From Girardinichthys multiradiatus (Eukaryota; Chordata; Actinopteri; Cyprinodontiformes; Goodeidae), in the NCBI RefSeq assembly GCF_021462225.1, contig NC_061816.1, positions 1,372,731-1,436,730 of the forward strand: DNA of 64,000 nt, given 5' to 3'. Positions 24,001 to 39,000 of the stretch are shown in pieces. A program made the translations under genes and the position numbers. Every line of letters starts with the position of its first letter. The first letter of the stretch is position 1. The notes beneath the pieces were generated by a model. The model did not search any database. It saw only the letters and a list, made by a program, of their open reading frames with translations, and was not told where the DNA came from.

Positions 24001-27000
24001 TAGAGTGCAAGGACTGTCAGGAACAATAGACGCCTATGTAATATAGACTCCATCTGTCACCACTGGCCAGTTATAAGAAGAGCTTGACAAAGCTGGAGAT
24101 CTTACTGGGAGAAGAAAACCTAGAAGACTTACTGTCCCATTTAGAGGCCCATCTGTAGTGCTGCTACCCAGGTTTAACAAAACGCACAGAGGTTTCCATG
24201 GAGATGAGTTTCATCTACTTGTTTTGGTCCAGTCAGCTCCCAACGGTTCATCATATATTTTCCTCTTTTGCTGGAGGAGAAGTTGACCGTTTTGAGTTGT
24301 TCATGGATGCATGACTATTCCCCCCCCTATTCATCGCTGTCTCAGACGAACAACAATAAATAAATTAATTTATGTCGTTACATTTATAGTCTGGACAGAA
24401 TAATTAGGTTAGAGGTGATCTAGGATCACTACTGTTAATCCAACATGTTTAACTGTACGTTGCATACAAGGTTCTGTTGCAGTTCTGATGCTGAGCTGTG
24501 TTTGAATGCTGACCACGTGTGTTTTAAACTGTGAGCGCTCCAGGGCAAAGTTTATTGAATGTCTGTGTTTTTACTGTGTTTAATTTTGATCGATCGATCC
24601 TAAATCACCTGAGGGTTCATAGTTGGATTATTGAAGTTATTTGAAGTAAGTCTAAGATCCGAGCTCCACTCCAAGCTTGTCTCTTCATCGTTTTATGCTG
24701 CTGGTTCCCAGGTGAACTTTTATGACCCTTTCTTCTAATCAGCTCCTCGTGGCGTTTAAGAGCAAGTCCACATCTGCTGATCTGAAAACGCTCTCAACGA
24801 GAATAAAGACGTTTCGCCTGTTTCTTGTTGTTTCATATTACAAGTGAACCCAAAGCTTTGATTTATTCCCACTTCTGCCCATAAATTGCTGGTTTGATCT
24901 CCTATAATACCCAGTGTGCTTTCTTTATGAACTAATCAATATGTGTCACTTTGTGGCATGGTGTGGAAACAATCATCTCATTTTGAACGTGACTAAAACA
25001 AAGGAGATGATTGTAGATTTTAAGAGAAACAGGAATAAGTCAAAAACTATTTCTATCATGGGAGACGAAGTGGAGGTGGTGGAGGAGTATAAATACCTCG
25101 GTGTTCACCTGGACAACAGACTAGAGTGGAGATGCAACTGTGAAGCCGTCTATAAGAAGGGACAAAGCAGACTGTACTTCTTGAGGAAGCCTAGGTCCTT
25201 TGGTGATTATAGCAAGATGCTGCGTGTCTTCTATAAGTATGTTGTGGAGAGTGTGATCTCTTCTACCATCATCTGCTGGGGAAGCAGCATCAGAGCCAGG
25301 GACTTAAAAAAGCTCAACAAGCTGATAAAGAAGGCTGGTTCTGTTCTGGGGACTCCCCTGGAACCTCTGGAGATCATTGTGGAAAGACGGATTCTTCATA
25401 AAATGAAGAACATTATGGAGAACCCTGAGCATCCTCTTCATGAGACTGTCCTACAACAACAGTGTCTTCAGTCAGAGGCTTCTTCAGATCTGCTGTAAGA
25501 CGGAGCGCTACAGGAGATCCTTCCTACCCACAGCCATCAGCATCTACAACGACTCTTTGAGGAAACCTTCATAATATGAGCTATAACAACATTTAATTTC
25601 CCTTTGGGATTAATAAAGTATTTTTGAATTGAATTGAATAATATTCTTGATTATTAATTTACCCCTTCAGTAAATTAGTGAATGTCTAGTTAGGTTAATG
25701 TTTGTTGGCTGAATAGTTTGGTGTAAGAGGGATTTATTTTGTTCAATACATTTTCACATAGATAAAGAGGTGTTTCTGCTTATTTTGTGTAAAAATGATT
25801 TTCTGTCAACTAAGGTTGGTGCTTATTTCACCGCTTTTCGGTAAAATGGTTGATAACACAGTTACATTTAACATGGTTTTGGTTAATAATGATTAATGAC
25901 AATTAATTATTTGTAATTAATAAGTGCTGTTAGCCCAATAATCACAACCCCATAGTGGATCTATAATTTCTATTCATGGGGAATTATTATTAAATATGAT
26001 TTTTTTATTTAGATTTGTCATAAATAATCATATTCAAATAATCATAAATTCCTTTACATCATTCAAAGTTTAAGTGGGTCACAGAACATAGAAATTTGTC
26101 TAAATCACATTTTGTTCTGTTTCAGGGTTCTGACATGCATTGCATTGCTTTAGAGTTTCTGAGTTCTTATTTTATGAAGCAGTTTCATCTGTCTTGTTTA
26201 ATACTATAAGTTGTTTTTATTTAGTTTTATTCCATCAGAATTGTTCTTATTCATTTGGATCTCTGTTTCTTCAGATTGAAGAACTGTAACCTCTCAGAGA
26301 GAAGCTGCGAAGTTCTGGCCTCAGTTCTCAGCTCCCAGTCCTCTAATCTGAGAGAGATGGACCTGAGTAACAACAAGCTGCAGGATTCTGGAGTGGAGCT
26401 GCTGTCTTCTGGACTGAAGAGTCCAAACTGCAAACTGGAAACTCTCAGGTCTGATCAGTTACACTATTTCATAGCTGTTAGTACACCCCTCACATTTTTG
26501 TTTATATTTTATTCTATCTTTTCATGGCACAACACTGAACATATGATACTTACAACATAAAGTAGTCAGTGTTCAGCTCGTATTACAGTATAAATGTTCT
26601 GCCCCCTCATAATATCTCAACACAAAATCATTAATGTCTAAAATGTTGGCAACAAATTAAGTACACCCCTAAGTGGAAATGTCCAAATTTTGCCCAATTA
26701 GCCTGGTGTCATGTGACTCATTAGTTTTTCAAGGTCTCAGGTGTGAAATGGGAGGAGGTGTGTTAAATTTGGTGTTATCTCTCTCATACTGGTCACTGGA
26801 AGTTCAACATGGCTCCTCATGACAAATAACTCTCTGAGGATCCGAATAAAGAGTTGTTGCTCTACATGTAGATGGTCTCTGCTATAAGAAGATTGTCAAC
26901 ACCCTGAAAATGAGCTGCAGCACGGTGACCCAGACCATAGAGCAGTTTAACATGACAGGTTCCACTCAGAACAGGCCTCACCACGATCCACCAAAGAAGT

Positions 27001-30000
27001 TGGGTAAACCTGCTCAGCATCATATCCAGAGGTTGTCTCTTGAAAATAGACATATGAGTGCTGCCAGCATTGCTGCAGACGTTGAAGGGGTGGAGGTCAG
27101 CCTGTCAGTGGTCAGACTATATGCTGCACACTGCATCAAATTGGTCTGCATGGCTCTTATCTTAGAAGGAAGCTGCTTCTAAAGATGATGCACCAGAAAG
27201 GCCCCAAACAGTTTGCTGAAGATAAACTTATTTGGTTCAAATTGTGTCAAACGTTTGGAGTACAAAGCTAAGTGTGTCTTGTCTACAGTCATGTACGGTA
27301 GTGGAGAGTCAGGGTTTGAAGCTGCAGGAGGGCTGCTAGCTGTGGGGAGCTACAGTTCATTGAGGGAACCATGAATGCCAACATGTTCTGTGACACAAGG
27401 AAGCAGAACATTATCCCCTCTCTTTGGAGACTGGGCCGCAGGTCAGTAAGTCAACATTATAATGACCACAAACACACCTCTAAGACAACTACAACCTTGC
27501 TAAAGAAACTGAGGGTAAAGGTGCTGGACTGGCCAAGCATGTCTCCTGACCTAAACCCTATTGAGCATCTGTGGGGCATCTTCAAATGGAAGGTGGAGGA
27601 GCTCAAGGTCTCTGACATCCATCAGCTGTGTGATGTTGTCAAGGAGGAGTAGATGAGGATTACCGTGGCAACCTGGGAAGGTCTGGTGAACTTCATGTCT
27701 AAGAGAGTTAAGGCAGCGCTTGAAAATAATGGTGGCCACACAAAATAGTGACACTTTGGGCACAATTTGGACATTTCACTTAGGGTTGTACTTATTTTAT
27801 TTGGCAGCAGTTTAGACATTAATTGTTGTGTGTCGAGTTATTTTAAGGGCAAAGCAAATTTACACTGTTATACAAGCTGCACACTGACTACTTTACATCG
27901 TATCAAAGTGTCGGATCTTTACTGTTTTCCCATAAAAAGATAGCATCAAATATTAACAAAAATATTAGTTATTTAAATTTTATGAGATACTTTATGTTTA
28001 TAGTATCCTTTTGTTATTGATTCCAATGTCAAAAAGTGTTGAAAAGGTGTATTTTAAATATTACTCATGTTTTATCTGACTAGAATTTAAAATAACAGAA
28101 TATTGCTGCTTGGTTCTGATAATTAATATTCAGATTTCTGGTTGCTGTTCTGTTCTCTTAATGTTCTTCCCTTTAGTAATAACTTTCCTTCTATTTCCAT
28201 CATGATTTTTATTTTACTGCTCGTCCCACAGTGTTTGAAGGAGGAGTAAATATGGATCAGAACATGTGGTCCAATCTGGAATAGTGTTATGTGGAAACAT
28301 CATTTAGTTTTCCACTATTTGTAAACAGCTGCAGTATATTTTCACTAAAACAACAACAGGTCATGTTTGCAGCTCAATCTGTAGAGATGAAAACATCATT
28401 CAAAGTTTAAGTGGGTCACAGAACATAGAAATTTCTCTAAATCATGTTTTGTTCTGTTTCAGGGTTCTGACATGCATTGCATTGCTTTAGAGTTTGAGTT
28501 CATATTTTATGAAGCAGTTTCATCTGTCTTGTTTAATACTATAAGATGTTTTTATTTAGTTTTATTCCATCAGAATTGTCCTGATTCATTTGGATCTCTG
28601 TCTCTTCAGATTGAAGAACTGTAACCTCTCAGAGAGAAGCTGTGAAGTTCTGGCCTCAGTTCTCTGCTCCCAGTCCTCTAATCTGAGAGAGATGGACCTG
28701 AGTAATAACAAGCTGCAGGATTCTGGAGTGGAGCTGCTGTCTTCTGGACTGAAGAGTCCAAACTGGAAACTGGAAACTCTCAGGTCTGGTCAGTTATGCT
28801 ATCTCATAAATGTTAGTACACCCCTCACATTTTCGTTTATATTTTCTTACATCTTTTCGTGGGACAACACTGATCATATGACACCTTGAAATTATGTAAA
28901 GTAGTCAGTGTTCAGCTTGTATAACAGTGTAAATGTTCTGTCCCCTCATAATATCTCAACACAAATTGATTAATGTCTAAAATGCTGGCAACAAATTGAG
29001 TACACCCCTTAGTGGAAATGTCCAAATTTTGCCCAATTAGCCTGGTGTCATGTGACTCATTAGTTTTTCAAGGTCTCAGGTGTGAAATGGGAGGAGGTGT
29101 GTTAAATTTGGTGTTATCTCTCTCATACTGGTCACTGGAAGTTCAACATGGCTCCTCATGACAAATAACTCTCTGAGGATCTGAATAAAGAGTTGTTGCT
29201 CTACATGTAGATGGTCTCTGCTATAAGAAGATTGTCAACACCCTGAAAATGAGCTGCAGCACGGTAACCAAGACCATAGAGCAGTTTAACATGACAGGTT
29301 CCACTCAGAACAGGCCTCACCACGATCCACCAAAGAAGTTGGGTAAACCTGCTCAGCATCATATCCAGAGGTTGTCTCTTGAAAATAGACATATGAGTGC
29401 TGCCAGCATTGCTGCAGACGTTGAAGGGGTGGAGGTCAGCCTGTCAGTGGTCAGACTATATGCTGCACACTGCATCAAATTGGTCTGCATGGCTGTTATG
29501 TTAGAAGGAAGCTGCTTCTAAAGATGATGCACCAGAAAGGCCCCAAACAGTTTGCTGAAGATAAACTTATTTGGTTCAAATTGTGTCAAACGTTTGGAGT
29601 ACAAAGCTAAGTGTGTCTTGTCTACAGTCATGTATGGTAGTGGAGAGTCAGGGTTTGAAGCTGCAGGAGCGCTGCTAGCTGTGGGGAGCTACAGTTCATT
29701 GAGGGAACCATGAATGCCAACATGTTCTGTGACACAAGGAAGCAGAACATTATCCCCTCTCTTTGGAGACTGGGCCGCAGGTCAGTAAGTCAACATTATA
29801 ATGGCCCCAAACACACCTCTAAGACAACTACAACCTTGCCAAAGAAACTGAGGGTAAAGGTGCTGGACTGGCAGAGCATGTCTCCAGACCTAAACCCTAT
29901 TGAGCATCTGTGGGGAATCTTCAAATGGAAGGTGGAGGAGCTCAAGGTGTCTCACATCCATCAGCTGTGTGATGTTGTCAAGGAGGAGTAGATGAGGATT

Positions 30001-33000
30001 ACAGTGGCAACCTGGGAAGCTCTGGTGAACTTCATGTCCAAGAGAGTTAAGGCAGCGCTTGAAAATAATGGTGGCCAAACAAAACAGATACACTTTGGAC
30101 ACAATTTGGACATTTCACTTAAGGGTGTACTTATTTTATTTGGCAGCGGTTTAGACATTAATGGCTGTGTGCCGAGTTATTTTAAGGGCAAAGCAATTTT
30201 ACACTATTATTCAAGCTGCACACTGACTATTTTACATTGTATCAAAGTGTTGGATCTTTAGTGATTTCCCATGAAAAGATAGCATCAAATATTAACAAAA
30301 ATATTAGGGTTGTCTCAGTTTTATGAGATACTTTATGTTTATAGTATCATTTTGTTATTGATTCCAATGTCACAAATTGTTGAAAAGGTGTATTTTAAAT
30401 ATTTCTCATCTTTTATCTGACTAGAATTTAAAATAACAGAACATTGCTGCTTAGTTCTGATAATTAATATTCAGATTTCTGGTTGCTGTTCTGTTCTCTT
30501 AATGTTCTTCCCTTTAGTAATAACTTTCCTTCTATTTCCATCATGATTTTTATTTTACTGCTCGTCCCACAGTGTTTGAAGGAGGAGTAAATATGGATCA
30601 GAACATGTGGTCCAATCTGGAATAGTGTTATGTGGAAACATCATTTAGTTTTCCACTGTTTGCAAACAGCTGCAGGATATTTTCACTAAAACAACAAAAG
30701 GCCATGTTTGCAGCTCAATCTGTAGAGATTAAAACATCATTCAAAGTTTAAGTGGGTCACAGAACATAGAAATTTGCCTAAATCATGTTTTGTTCTGTTT
30801 CAGGGTTCTGACATGCATTGCATTGCTTTAGAGTTTCTGAGTTCTTATTTCATGAAGCAGTTTCATCTGTCTTGTTTAATACTATAAGATGTTTTTATTT
30901 AGTTTTATTCCATCAGAATTGTTCTTATTCATTTGGATCTCTGTCTCTTCAGATTGAAGAACTGTAACCTCTCAGAGAGAAGCTGTGAAGTTCTGGCCTC
31001 AGTTCTCTGCTCCCGGTCCTCTAATCTGAGAGAAATGGACCTGAGTAACAACAAGCTGCAGGATTCTGGAGTGGAGCTGCTGTCTTCTGGACTTAAGAGT
31101 CCAAACTGCAAACTGGAAACTCTCAGGTCTGAACAGCATTAATGATTTAATTACTGTGAACATCATATTGTTTTTTCTACCTGAAAACATGCAGAATGTT
31201 TATGTGCAGAACTAAGTGCTCAATACAATGTTCTGTAGGGTAACTTTAAAAAGTGACACGAAAACAAAAGAGTGAGAACTGCCAGTTATAACTAAACTCT
31301 GCTATTTGTAGCAGAGTTCCGTCCCCTTTAAGGTTTCTCCTGCAGCTACGGTGGAAAAAGGACTGAATTAGAACTTTGTCAGTCTACCTATTTCAACAGC
31401 AATAAGGTTCTTAGCTGCTCTGCACTGAACTGAATTCCTCTCCTGAGACATCAAGCTGAATGTAAACATAACTGGTTCTGGAGAAAAATCAGCTGAGGTC
31501 CAAATGGCTGCCTGTAGCATCCAATCAGCCCAAACTCTGTACATCTCATAAAATACAAGTTGGAGGAATCTCTGTCATTGAGATTTTTACCAACATCTGT
31601 TCATGCTGCATTCAGGTACAGCTGGAATTCTGGGCTGTTAAAATACCAAAACTCTTATGTGATTTAAACTTATTTATTCTCAAATATGGGCCCAGTCTTC
31701 AGAAATGTTGAACCCATTTTCAAGTGGTTCTGATTATGTATAATCTATCCAGTCACTGGCTATGCCTGCTTATACTACTTTATTCATTGAAACAAATCCA
31801 ACTAAGGGTCCAGTCAATTCAATACTTTTTACTTTTTTAGTTTTAGAACACGCGGTGGAGGGGTTTGAGTGCTCGAATGATTCTAGAGGCTATGTTGTCT
31901 GGGGCTTAAATGCCCCTGGTAGGGTCTCCCATGGCAAACAGGCTCTAGGTGACGGGTCAGACAAAGAGCGGTTCGAGAATCCCTCATGATGACTACAGAA
32001 TCGAGGCACGTGACGTTGCCCGGTACGGCGGAGCAGGGGTCCCACCCTGGAGCCAGGCCTGGGGTCGGGACTCGTCGGAGAGCGCCTGGTGGCCAGGTTG
32101 CTCCTCGCGGGACCCGGCCTGGCCAAGCCCGAACGAGAGACGCGAGACCATCCTCCAGTGGGCCCACCACCTGCAGGGGGAACCGTGAGGGACGGGTGCA
32201 AAGAGGACTGGGCGGCAGACGAAGGTGGAGACCTCAGCGGCCGGATCCCCGGATGCTTAGGCTGGCTCTAGGGATGTGGAATGTCACCTCGCTGGGGGGG
32301 AAGGAGCCTGAGCTGGTGCGGGAGGTTGAGAGATATCGACTAGAAATAGTCGGGCTCGCCTCCACGCACAGCGTGGGCTCTGGAACCCATCTCCTTGAGA
32401 GCGGCTGGACTCTCTTCTACTCTGGAGTGGCCCGTGGGGAGAGGCGGCGGGCTGGTGTGGGTTTGCTTGTTGCCCCCCAGCTCAGCCGTCTTGTGTTGGG
32501 GTTTACCCCAGTGGATGAGAGGGTCGCATCTCTGCGCCTTCGGGTTGGGGAGAGGTCTCTGACTATCATTTCGGCCTACGGGCCAAGTGGTAGTGCGGAG
32601 TACCCGGCGTTCTTGGCGTCCCTGTCGGGGGTGCTGGATAGTACCCCTCCTGGGGACTGCATTATTCTGCTGGGGGACTTCAACGCCCACGTTGGAAACG
32701 ACAGTGACACCTGGAGAGGCGTGATTGGGAGGAATGGCCTCCCCGATCTGAATCCAAGCGGTGTTTTGTTATTGGACTTCTGTGCTAGTCACGGATTGTC
32801 CATAATGAACACCATGTTCAAACATAAGGGTGTCCATCAGTGCACTTGGCACCAGGATACCCTAGGCAGAAGGTCAATGATCGACTTTGTTGTCGTATCA
32901 TCAGACCTTCGGCCGCATGTTTTGGACACTCGGGTGAAGAGAGGGGCTGAGCTGTCCACTGATCACCACCTGGTGGTGAGTTGGATCCGCTGGAGGAGGA

Positions 33001-36000
33001 GAAAGACGGACAGACTTGGCAGGCCAAGCGCATAGTGAGGGTCTGCGGGGAACGTCTGGCGGAGCCCTTGGCCAGGGATGTATTCAACTCTCACCTCCGG
33101 GAGAGCTTTGACCAGATTCCGAGGGATGTTGGAGACATAGAGTCCGAATGGACCATGTTCTCCACATCTATTGTCGATGCTGCTGCCCGTAGCTGCGGCC
33201 ATAAGGTCTGCGGTGCCTGTTGCGGCAGCAATCCCCGAACCCAGTGGTGGACACCGGCAATAAGGGATGCTGTCAAGCTGAAGAAGGAGTCCTATCGGCT
33301 GTGGTTGGCTTGTGGAACTCCTGAGGCGGCTGACAGGTTCTGTGGGGCCAAGCGTGCCGCGGCCCGGGCAGTGGCACAGGCAAAAACTCGGACCTGGGAG
33401 TAGTTCGGTGAGGCCATGGAGAAGGACTACCGGTTGGCCCCGAAGCGATTCTGGCAAAGCGTCCGGCGCCTCAGGACTGTAAAACTGTTTACAGTGGGGG
33501 TGGGGAGCTGCTAACCTCGACTGGGGACATTATCGGCCGGTGGAAGGAGTACTTCGAGGATCTCCTCAATCCTGCCATCACGCATTCCCTGGTGGAAACA
33601 GAGGCTGGGGACTCAGGGTTGGACTCTTTCATCACCCAGGCTAAAGTCACTGAGGTGGTTAAAAAGCTCCGCGGTGGCAAGGCTTCGGGGTTGGATGAGA
33701 TCCGCCCTGAGTACCTCAAGTCTTTGGATGTTGTGGGGCTGTCATGGTTGACACGCCTCTTCAACATTGCGTGGCGGACGGGGACAGTGCCTTTGGATTG
33801 GCAGACTGGGGTGGTGGTCCCCCTTCATAAGAAGGGTGACCGGAGGGTGTGTTCCAACTACAGGGGAATCACACTCCTCAGCCTCCCTGGTAAGGCCTAC
33901 TCCAGGGTATTGGAGAGGAGAGTCTGGCCGATAGTCGAACCCCGGCTTCAGGAGGAACAGTGTGGTTTTCGTCCCGGCCGTGGGACACTGGACCAGCTCT
34001 ATACCCGCTACAGGGTACTCGAGGGTTCATGGGAGTTTGCCCAACCGGTCCACATTTATTTTGTGGACCTGGAGAAAGCATTCGACTGTGTCCCTCATGA
34101 TGCCCTGTGGGGGGTGCTCCAGGAGTATGGAATCGGTGGCTCTTTACTAGGGGCCATCCAGTCTCTGTACAAGCGGAGCAGGAGTTTGGTTCGCATTGCC
34201 GGCACTAAGTCGGACCTGTTCCCGGTGCATGTTGGACTCCGCCAGGGCTGCCCTTTGTCACCGGTCCTGTTCATAACTTTTATGGACAGGATTTCTAGGT
34301 GCAGCCAAGGGCCGGAGGGGGTCTGGTTTGGGGACCAGAAGATTTCGTCTCTTCTTTTTGCAGATGACGTGGTCCTGCTGGCCCCATCTAGCCAAGACCT
34401 GCACTGGGGCGGTTCACAGCCGAGTGTGAAGCGGCTGGGATGAAGATCAGCTCCTCCAAGTCCGAGGCCATGGTTCTCGACCGGAAAAGGGTGGCTTGTC
34501 CTCTTCAGGTTGGAGGGGAGTTCCTGCCTCAAGTGGAGGAGTTTAAGTATCTCTGGGTCTTGTTCACGAGTGAGGGAAGAATGGAGCGGGAGATCGACAG
34601 ACGGATCGGTGCGGCTGCCACAGTAATGGGGGCGCTGTGCCGGTCCGTTGTGGTGAAGAGAGAGCTGAACCGAAAAGCAAAGCTCTCGATTTACCGGTCG
34701 GTCTACGTTCCTACCCTCACCTATGGCCATGAACTTTGGGTCATGACCAAAAGAACCAGATCCCGGTTACAAGCGGCTGAAATGAGCTTCCTCCGTAGGG
34801 TGGCCGGGCACTCCGTTAGAGATAGGTTGAGGAGCTTGGCCATCCGGGAGGGGCTCGGAGTAGAGCCGCTGCTTCTCCACATCGGGAGGAGCCAGTTGAG
34901 GTGGCTCGGGCATCTATACCGGATGCCTCCTGGATGCCTCCTGGACACCTTCCTTGGGAGGCGACCCAGTCCCGGATAAAGCGGAAGACGACAAGTACGA
35001 GTACGAGTAGTTTTAGAACATAATAAAATCTAATTTTAGAAATTGAAATAAATTCTTCCTTTACTGCTGACTGAAAATTGAAGCAAACTGAAAACATACC
35101 AAACTGATTTTTATTTACCGTCCCTCCCTTAATATAAATACTGCAACTTTTATCATGACTTGTTCTGTAACAGGTTGAACAAAGAACCTGAAATTTCAGC
35201 CGGACACAACAGGTGAATATTAAGAGGTTCATTGAAATCTGTCGTTGTCGTTCAGCAGAAAACTAAAAGCAGGATCAGGAACCTCTGAGGGCAGACAGAT
35301 CGGTTAGTGGCTGAACAGAGAACTGAGAATAACGTGAAGCTCAGAGAAAAAGCCACTGACCTTCTCAGAACCCGTGGGAGAGCAAGGATGCTGATTTTCA
35401 GCTCCAGGGTGACGTCACAGTGAGTCAGAGAGGCTGTGAACGGGAATCCTTGGTCTGACGTTATGATCAGATCCGGTATTGGGCTGACGGATCCGGGGGT
35501 AAGGCAGAGGGTGACAGTCAGGAGGCAGAAATAAGGTCGATGTCTAGAGATCAGAAGCCAGGGAGATATCCAACGAGGGCAAAGCAGAGAAATCCAGGGG
35601 GCAAAAACAAGATCAGCCAGAGAGCAGCTTATAAAGCCAGGTAAACAGGTGGAGCAGGTGAGGCATGAATAGGGAGCTGGCCGGGGAGGAGCAGGTGAAA
35701 ACAATCCTCTGAAATCCTTCAGCACAGCGATGATCAGCAGACAGACAGAGACAGTGCAGAGAAACAGACCAGACATGTTCTGACTGCATAAAACAAGGTT
35801 GAGACAATTTCTTGGGTACAAATTATTTTGTTGCTATTGTTTGCTTTTGCCTTAATAAATAAATATGTTTAATTATTAGAGCGGTATTTGTGCTTGACCT
35901 TTCTACTTAACTTTGTTAGTGTATTACACTTATACCTCTGAGGCTTTGCGCACCGTCAAAGTATTAAACATTAAAATAACACGTCTATTTTTGTTGACTT

Positions 36001-39000
36001 TAAAACATGCAGTAAATGTTGTGTTTTGCTCATACCTGCTATTTACTACCACCAGTAAACGCATCGTTTCACCTGTTTCTACCTTACTGGTCAGTCAAGG
36101 GCAACATCAGGTTTAAGCAATTTTATTGGCTGTGAAGGCTGGTGGGTAAGTGGTAAGTGATCCTGGTCTTGTTAATGTGATCAGATGCACACTCTACTCA
36201 CAAGATCCACTGTAAAACACTCATTACTCATAAGGGCACAGGTGTGTAGGATTCAATAGAGTGTAGGTCAGAGAATCTGGGCGCTGTTCATAGGGGAAAA
36301 GTCAACAGGGGTTATATTATATTAATAATATTCTTTGAAAAGTTTGCTAAGATATGCCATAAGTGTATCTAGTCACCCAGCAAAATTAAAAGGAACCGTT
36401 TTGAATCTGTAAGTTACTTTATTAATCAGACAGCAGCTAATTGCCTCAATACAGGCTGACACTCATGCTAACACTGAAACTAAAAACTGACAGAATAATC
36501 ACTTTAACATTGGGCTAACGTTAGTATTAAGCTAGCTTAGAAAGACAATATTGTCAAATGTAGCATTACATCTCGTTCCTAACACACTCGCCACTACGCT
36601 CGCTGTAAATTATGTTGCTTTCAGAAAAATGCAGTTTATACCCATTTCTGTTTCTGGGGATTTTAAAAAGCTCCAATCTTTTTAAAAGTCCTGGTTTAGG
36701 AAGCCCAGGATGTGTTTCAATGTAAATTTATCCTGGATAATTTCACTTTCTCAGGGCTTTACTTTCACGGTACTCTGGTCTAGTAAAAATCACATTTTTA
36801 TTAGACATTTTTCTTGTTGTGCTGTAGATATCTGACAAGAGTTTGTCTGATGATAATAAAAGTAAAATAAGTGTTAATCAGTGTTTAGTAGTTATTGAGG
36901 TTGTAAAGCAACAACTCTGGCCTGGTGCAGGTTGGTATAAAATTAAATGTAAACTAATGTTTTAAACGTTTCCAGTAAAACTTAAGGATTAATAGAAGGT
37001 TTTAATTGACTCTATAACTCTAAAGCTGCTCATCATCTTCTATCATTTATTAGTTGAAGCAAACATAAGTTATTAGCTAAAAATCTTTTTAAAATAGTAA
37101 AAGCCATCTGCTGGACTGAAGGTGTAGTGCAGTTTTATTTAAAGTCTAAAGTGTTTTGTTTCATTTTGTCTCTCAGACTTAGATCCTGTAACCTCTCAGG
37201 GAGAACTTGTGAAGTTCTGTCATCAGTTCTTAGCTCCCAGTCCTGCTGTCTGAGAGAAGTTGACCTGCAGAAGAACAGCCTACAAGATTCAGGGGAGAAG
37301 TTGCCGTCTGGTTCAGACTGTACACTGGAAATATTCAGGTGAAGATTCATCAAACTGGTTCTTCTGGGTTTTAATGAGGAACAGTATTCTCTGTTTCACA
37401 AATTAAAATGGTTTAAATGCTAAGTTGATGATTTTCTGGTAAATTCTTCTGAGTCGTGGAACAGACAGCAGTTAGTTCATCATCTGTTTCATTGTCTTAT
37501 TTAGAATCATGTGGGACCAAGATCAAACGCTGTCCTGGTCCCTCTGACCCAACTCTGGTTTTATGGAACGTCTATTTAAGTTCACTTTTCTAACCAAATA
37601 CTTTAGTTCTGACTACTTACAGAACATTGACTATTTTGGACCTTATAGAACCATCTACTCACCAATTCCTGGAAAGTCTGTAGACTCAAGATGGCCTCCA
37701 GAGATACAGCTCACTTCAAAGAACAAAGCAGGAGGACACAAATAGTGACAAAGCAAAGACAGGAGAACCTGCTGGAGTCAGAACCGGACCCATTGAACAA
37801 ACACACCATCATCCAGGTCCCAGTGGATGATGGTTGCTGGTTCCTCAGTTTCTGGACATCAAACTGGATCATCTGTGTCCAGAGTAAAGTTACAGCAGAA
37901 CATCAGAGATTTTAACCTTGTCTGCTTCTCTGAGACGTGGAGAATCGCAGTGGTTCTGGACCAAACCATGATATGGTCCAATAGTTTTACGCTGCACTGG
38001 GTGGACAGAACAGCAAAGGCAGGAACATCACCAGGTGGTGGAGTGTGTCTCATATCTAATAACAGATGGTTTGATGGTGAGAACATCAGGACTTTCCCAT
38101 TCTGACTTAGCACATCTGGAGCATCTGTCCATCAGTTCACCTGCTCTGACCATCCTTCTGGATCAGAACCTTTCCATCAGTAACTAACACAGCTGTCTAT
38201 ATTCCTGTGCTGTCTATATTCCACCTCAGGCAGATAAAGATCTAGCTTTGACTGCACTACATGATGAGCTCAGTGAAGATCAGAACAGTCACCTGGATGC
38301 TGCTCCTATCATAGCAGAGGACTTTCATAGTTCAAGTCTCAGACAGGTCAGGACTCTTTGATGAAGATCTTTGAGCAGATGAAGCTGCTGCAGCTCATCT
38401 TGTCTAGGAAGCAGAGCTGATAGATGCTGAAGAACCTACTTGATTGTCTCTCATATCATCAATCAGCTTCAGTCTCAGTGTAGATGTTGGACTAAATAAA
38501 CCTTGATGATGTGAGTGTTCTTCAAACTGGAGATGAAGAACCAGACTGGATGGTGTCCTCCTCCTGCCTGATTCAAAAAGATGAAATGAAAAGAATGAGT
38601 TCAAACTGGGCTGAAACATGACAACTACAGGACAGAACTTTAGAGACGCTCCATTCAAATGGATGAGTCCAAATGTTGGACAGTTGTCTTCTGAGTGAAG
38701 AAGAACCGAGCCATGTAATGTCTGCTGTGGCAGAACCTTCAGTAATGAGACAGGAAAAGCCAGCTTGGTTGATTTGGACTCTTTAATGTAAAAAGTAGGA
38801 AATGAAGAGAATTGGGTCCAGAGGCCCGGCTGACTGCAGCTTGGCTGACCCAGACATGAGCCAAGGTTCCTCAGTCATGAGCAGCTTTATACAGCATAGT
38901 TCATTGTTAGCAACTGACAGACAGTACAGGCTGTGTCATGTTGTCTTGGTTGATACTGCTCTATCAGTCTGGTTCCTCCCACAATGGACCAGACAATGTA

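Larger units (their letters stand above)
26061..28397 (+). repeat. Tandem unit 1: LRR exon plus Tc1 element
   Basis: 2,337-bp unit beginning 'attcaaagtttaagtgggtc'. Repeats almost base for base as unit 2 (28,398-30,738, 2,341 bp); a third partial copy starts at 30,739. Confidence 0.9.
28398..30738 (+). repeat. Tandem unit 2: LRR exon plus Tc1 element
   Basis: Second copy of unit 1, differing by scattered substitutions and small indels only. Confidence 0.9.

Noticed and set aside
31883..33457. Minus-strand ORFs inside the RTE-like LINE
   Set aside because: Antisense shadows of the GC-rich endonuclease frame.
35252..35821. 189-codon minus-strand ORF
   Set aside because: Low-complexity Leu/Ser/Cys/Pro-rich reading of a purine-rich repeat; no motif, no splice context.
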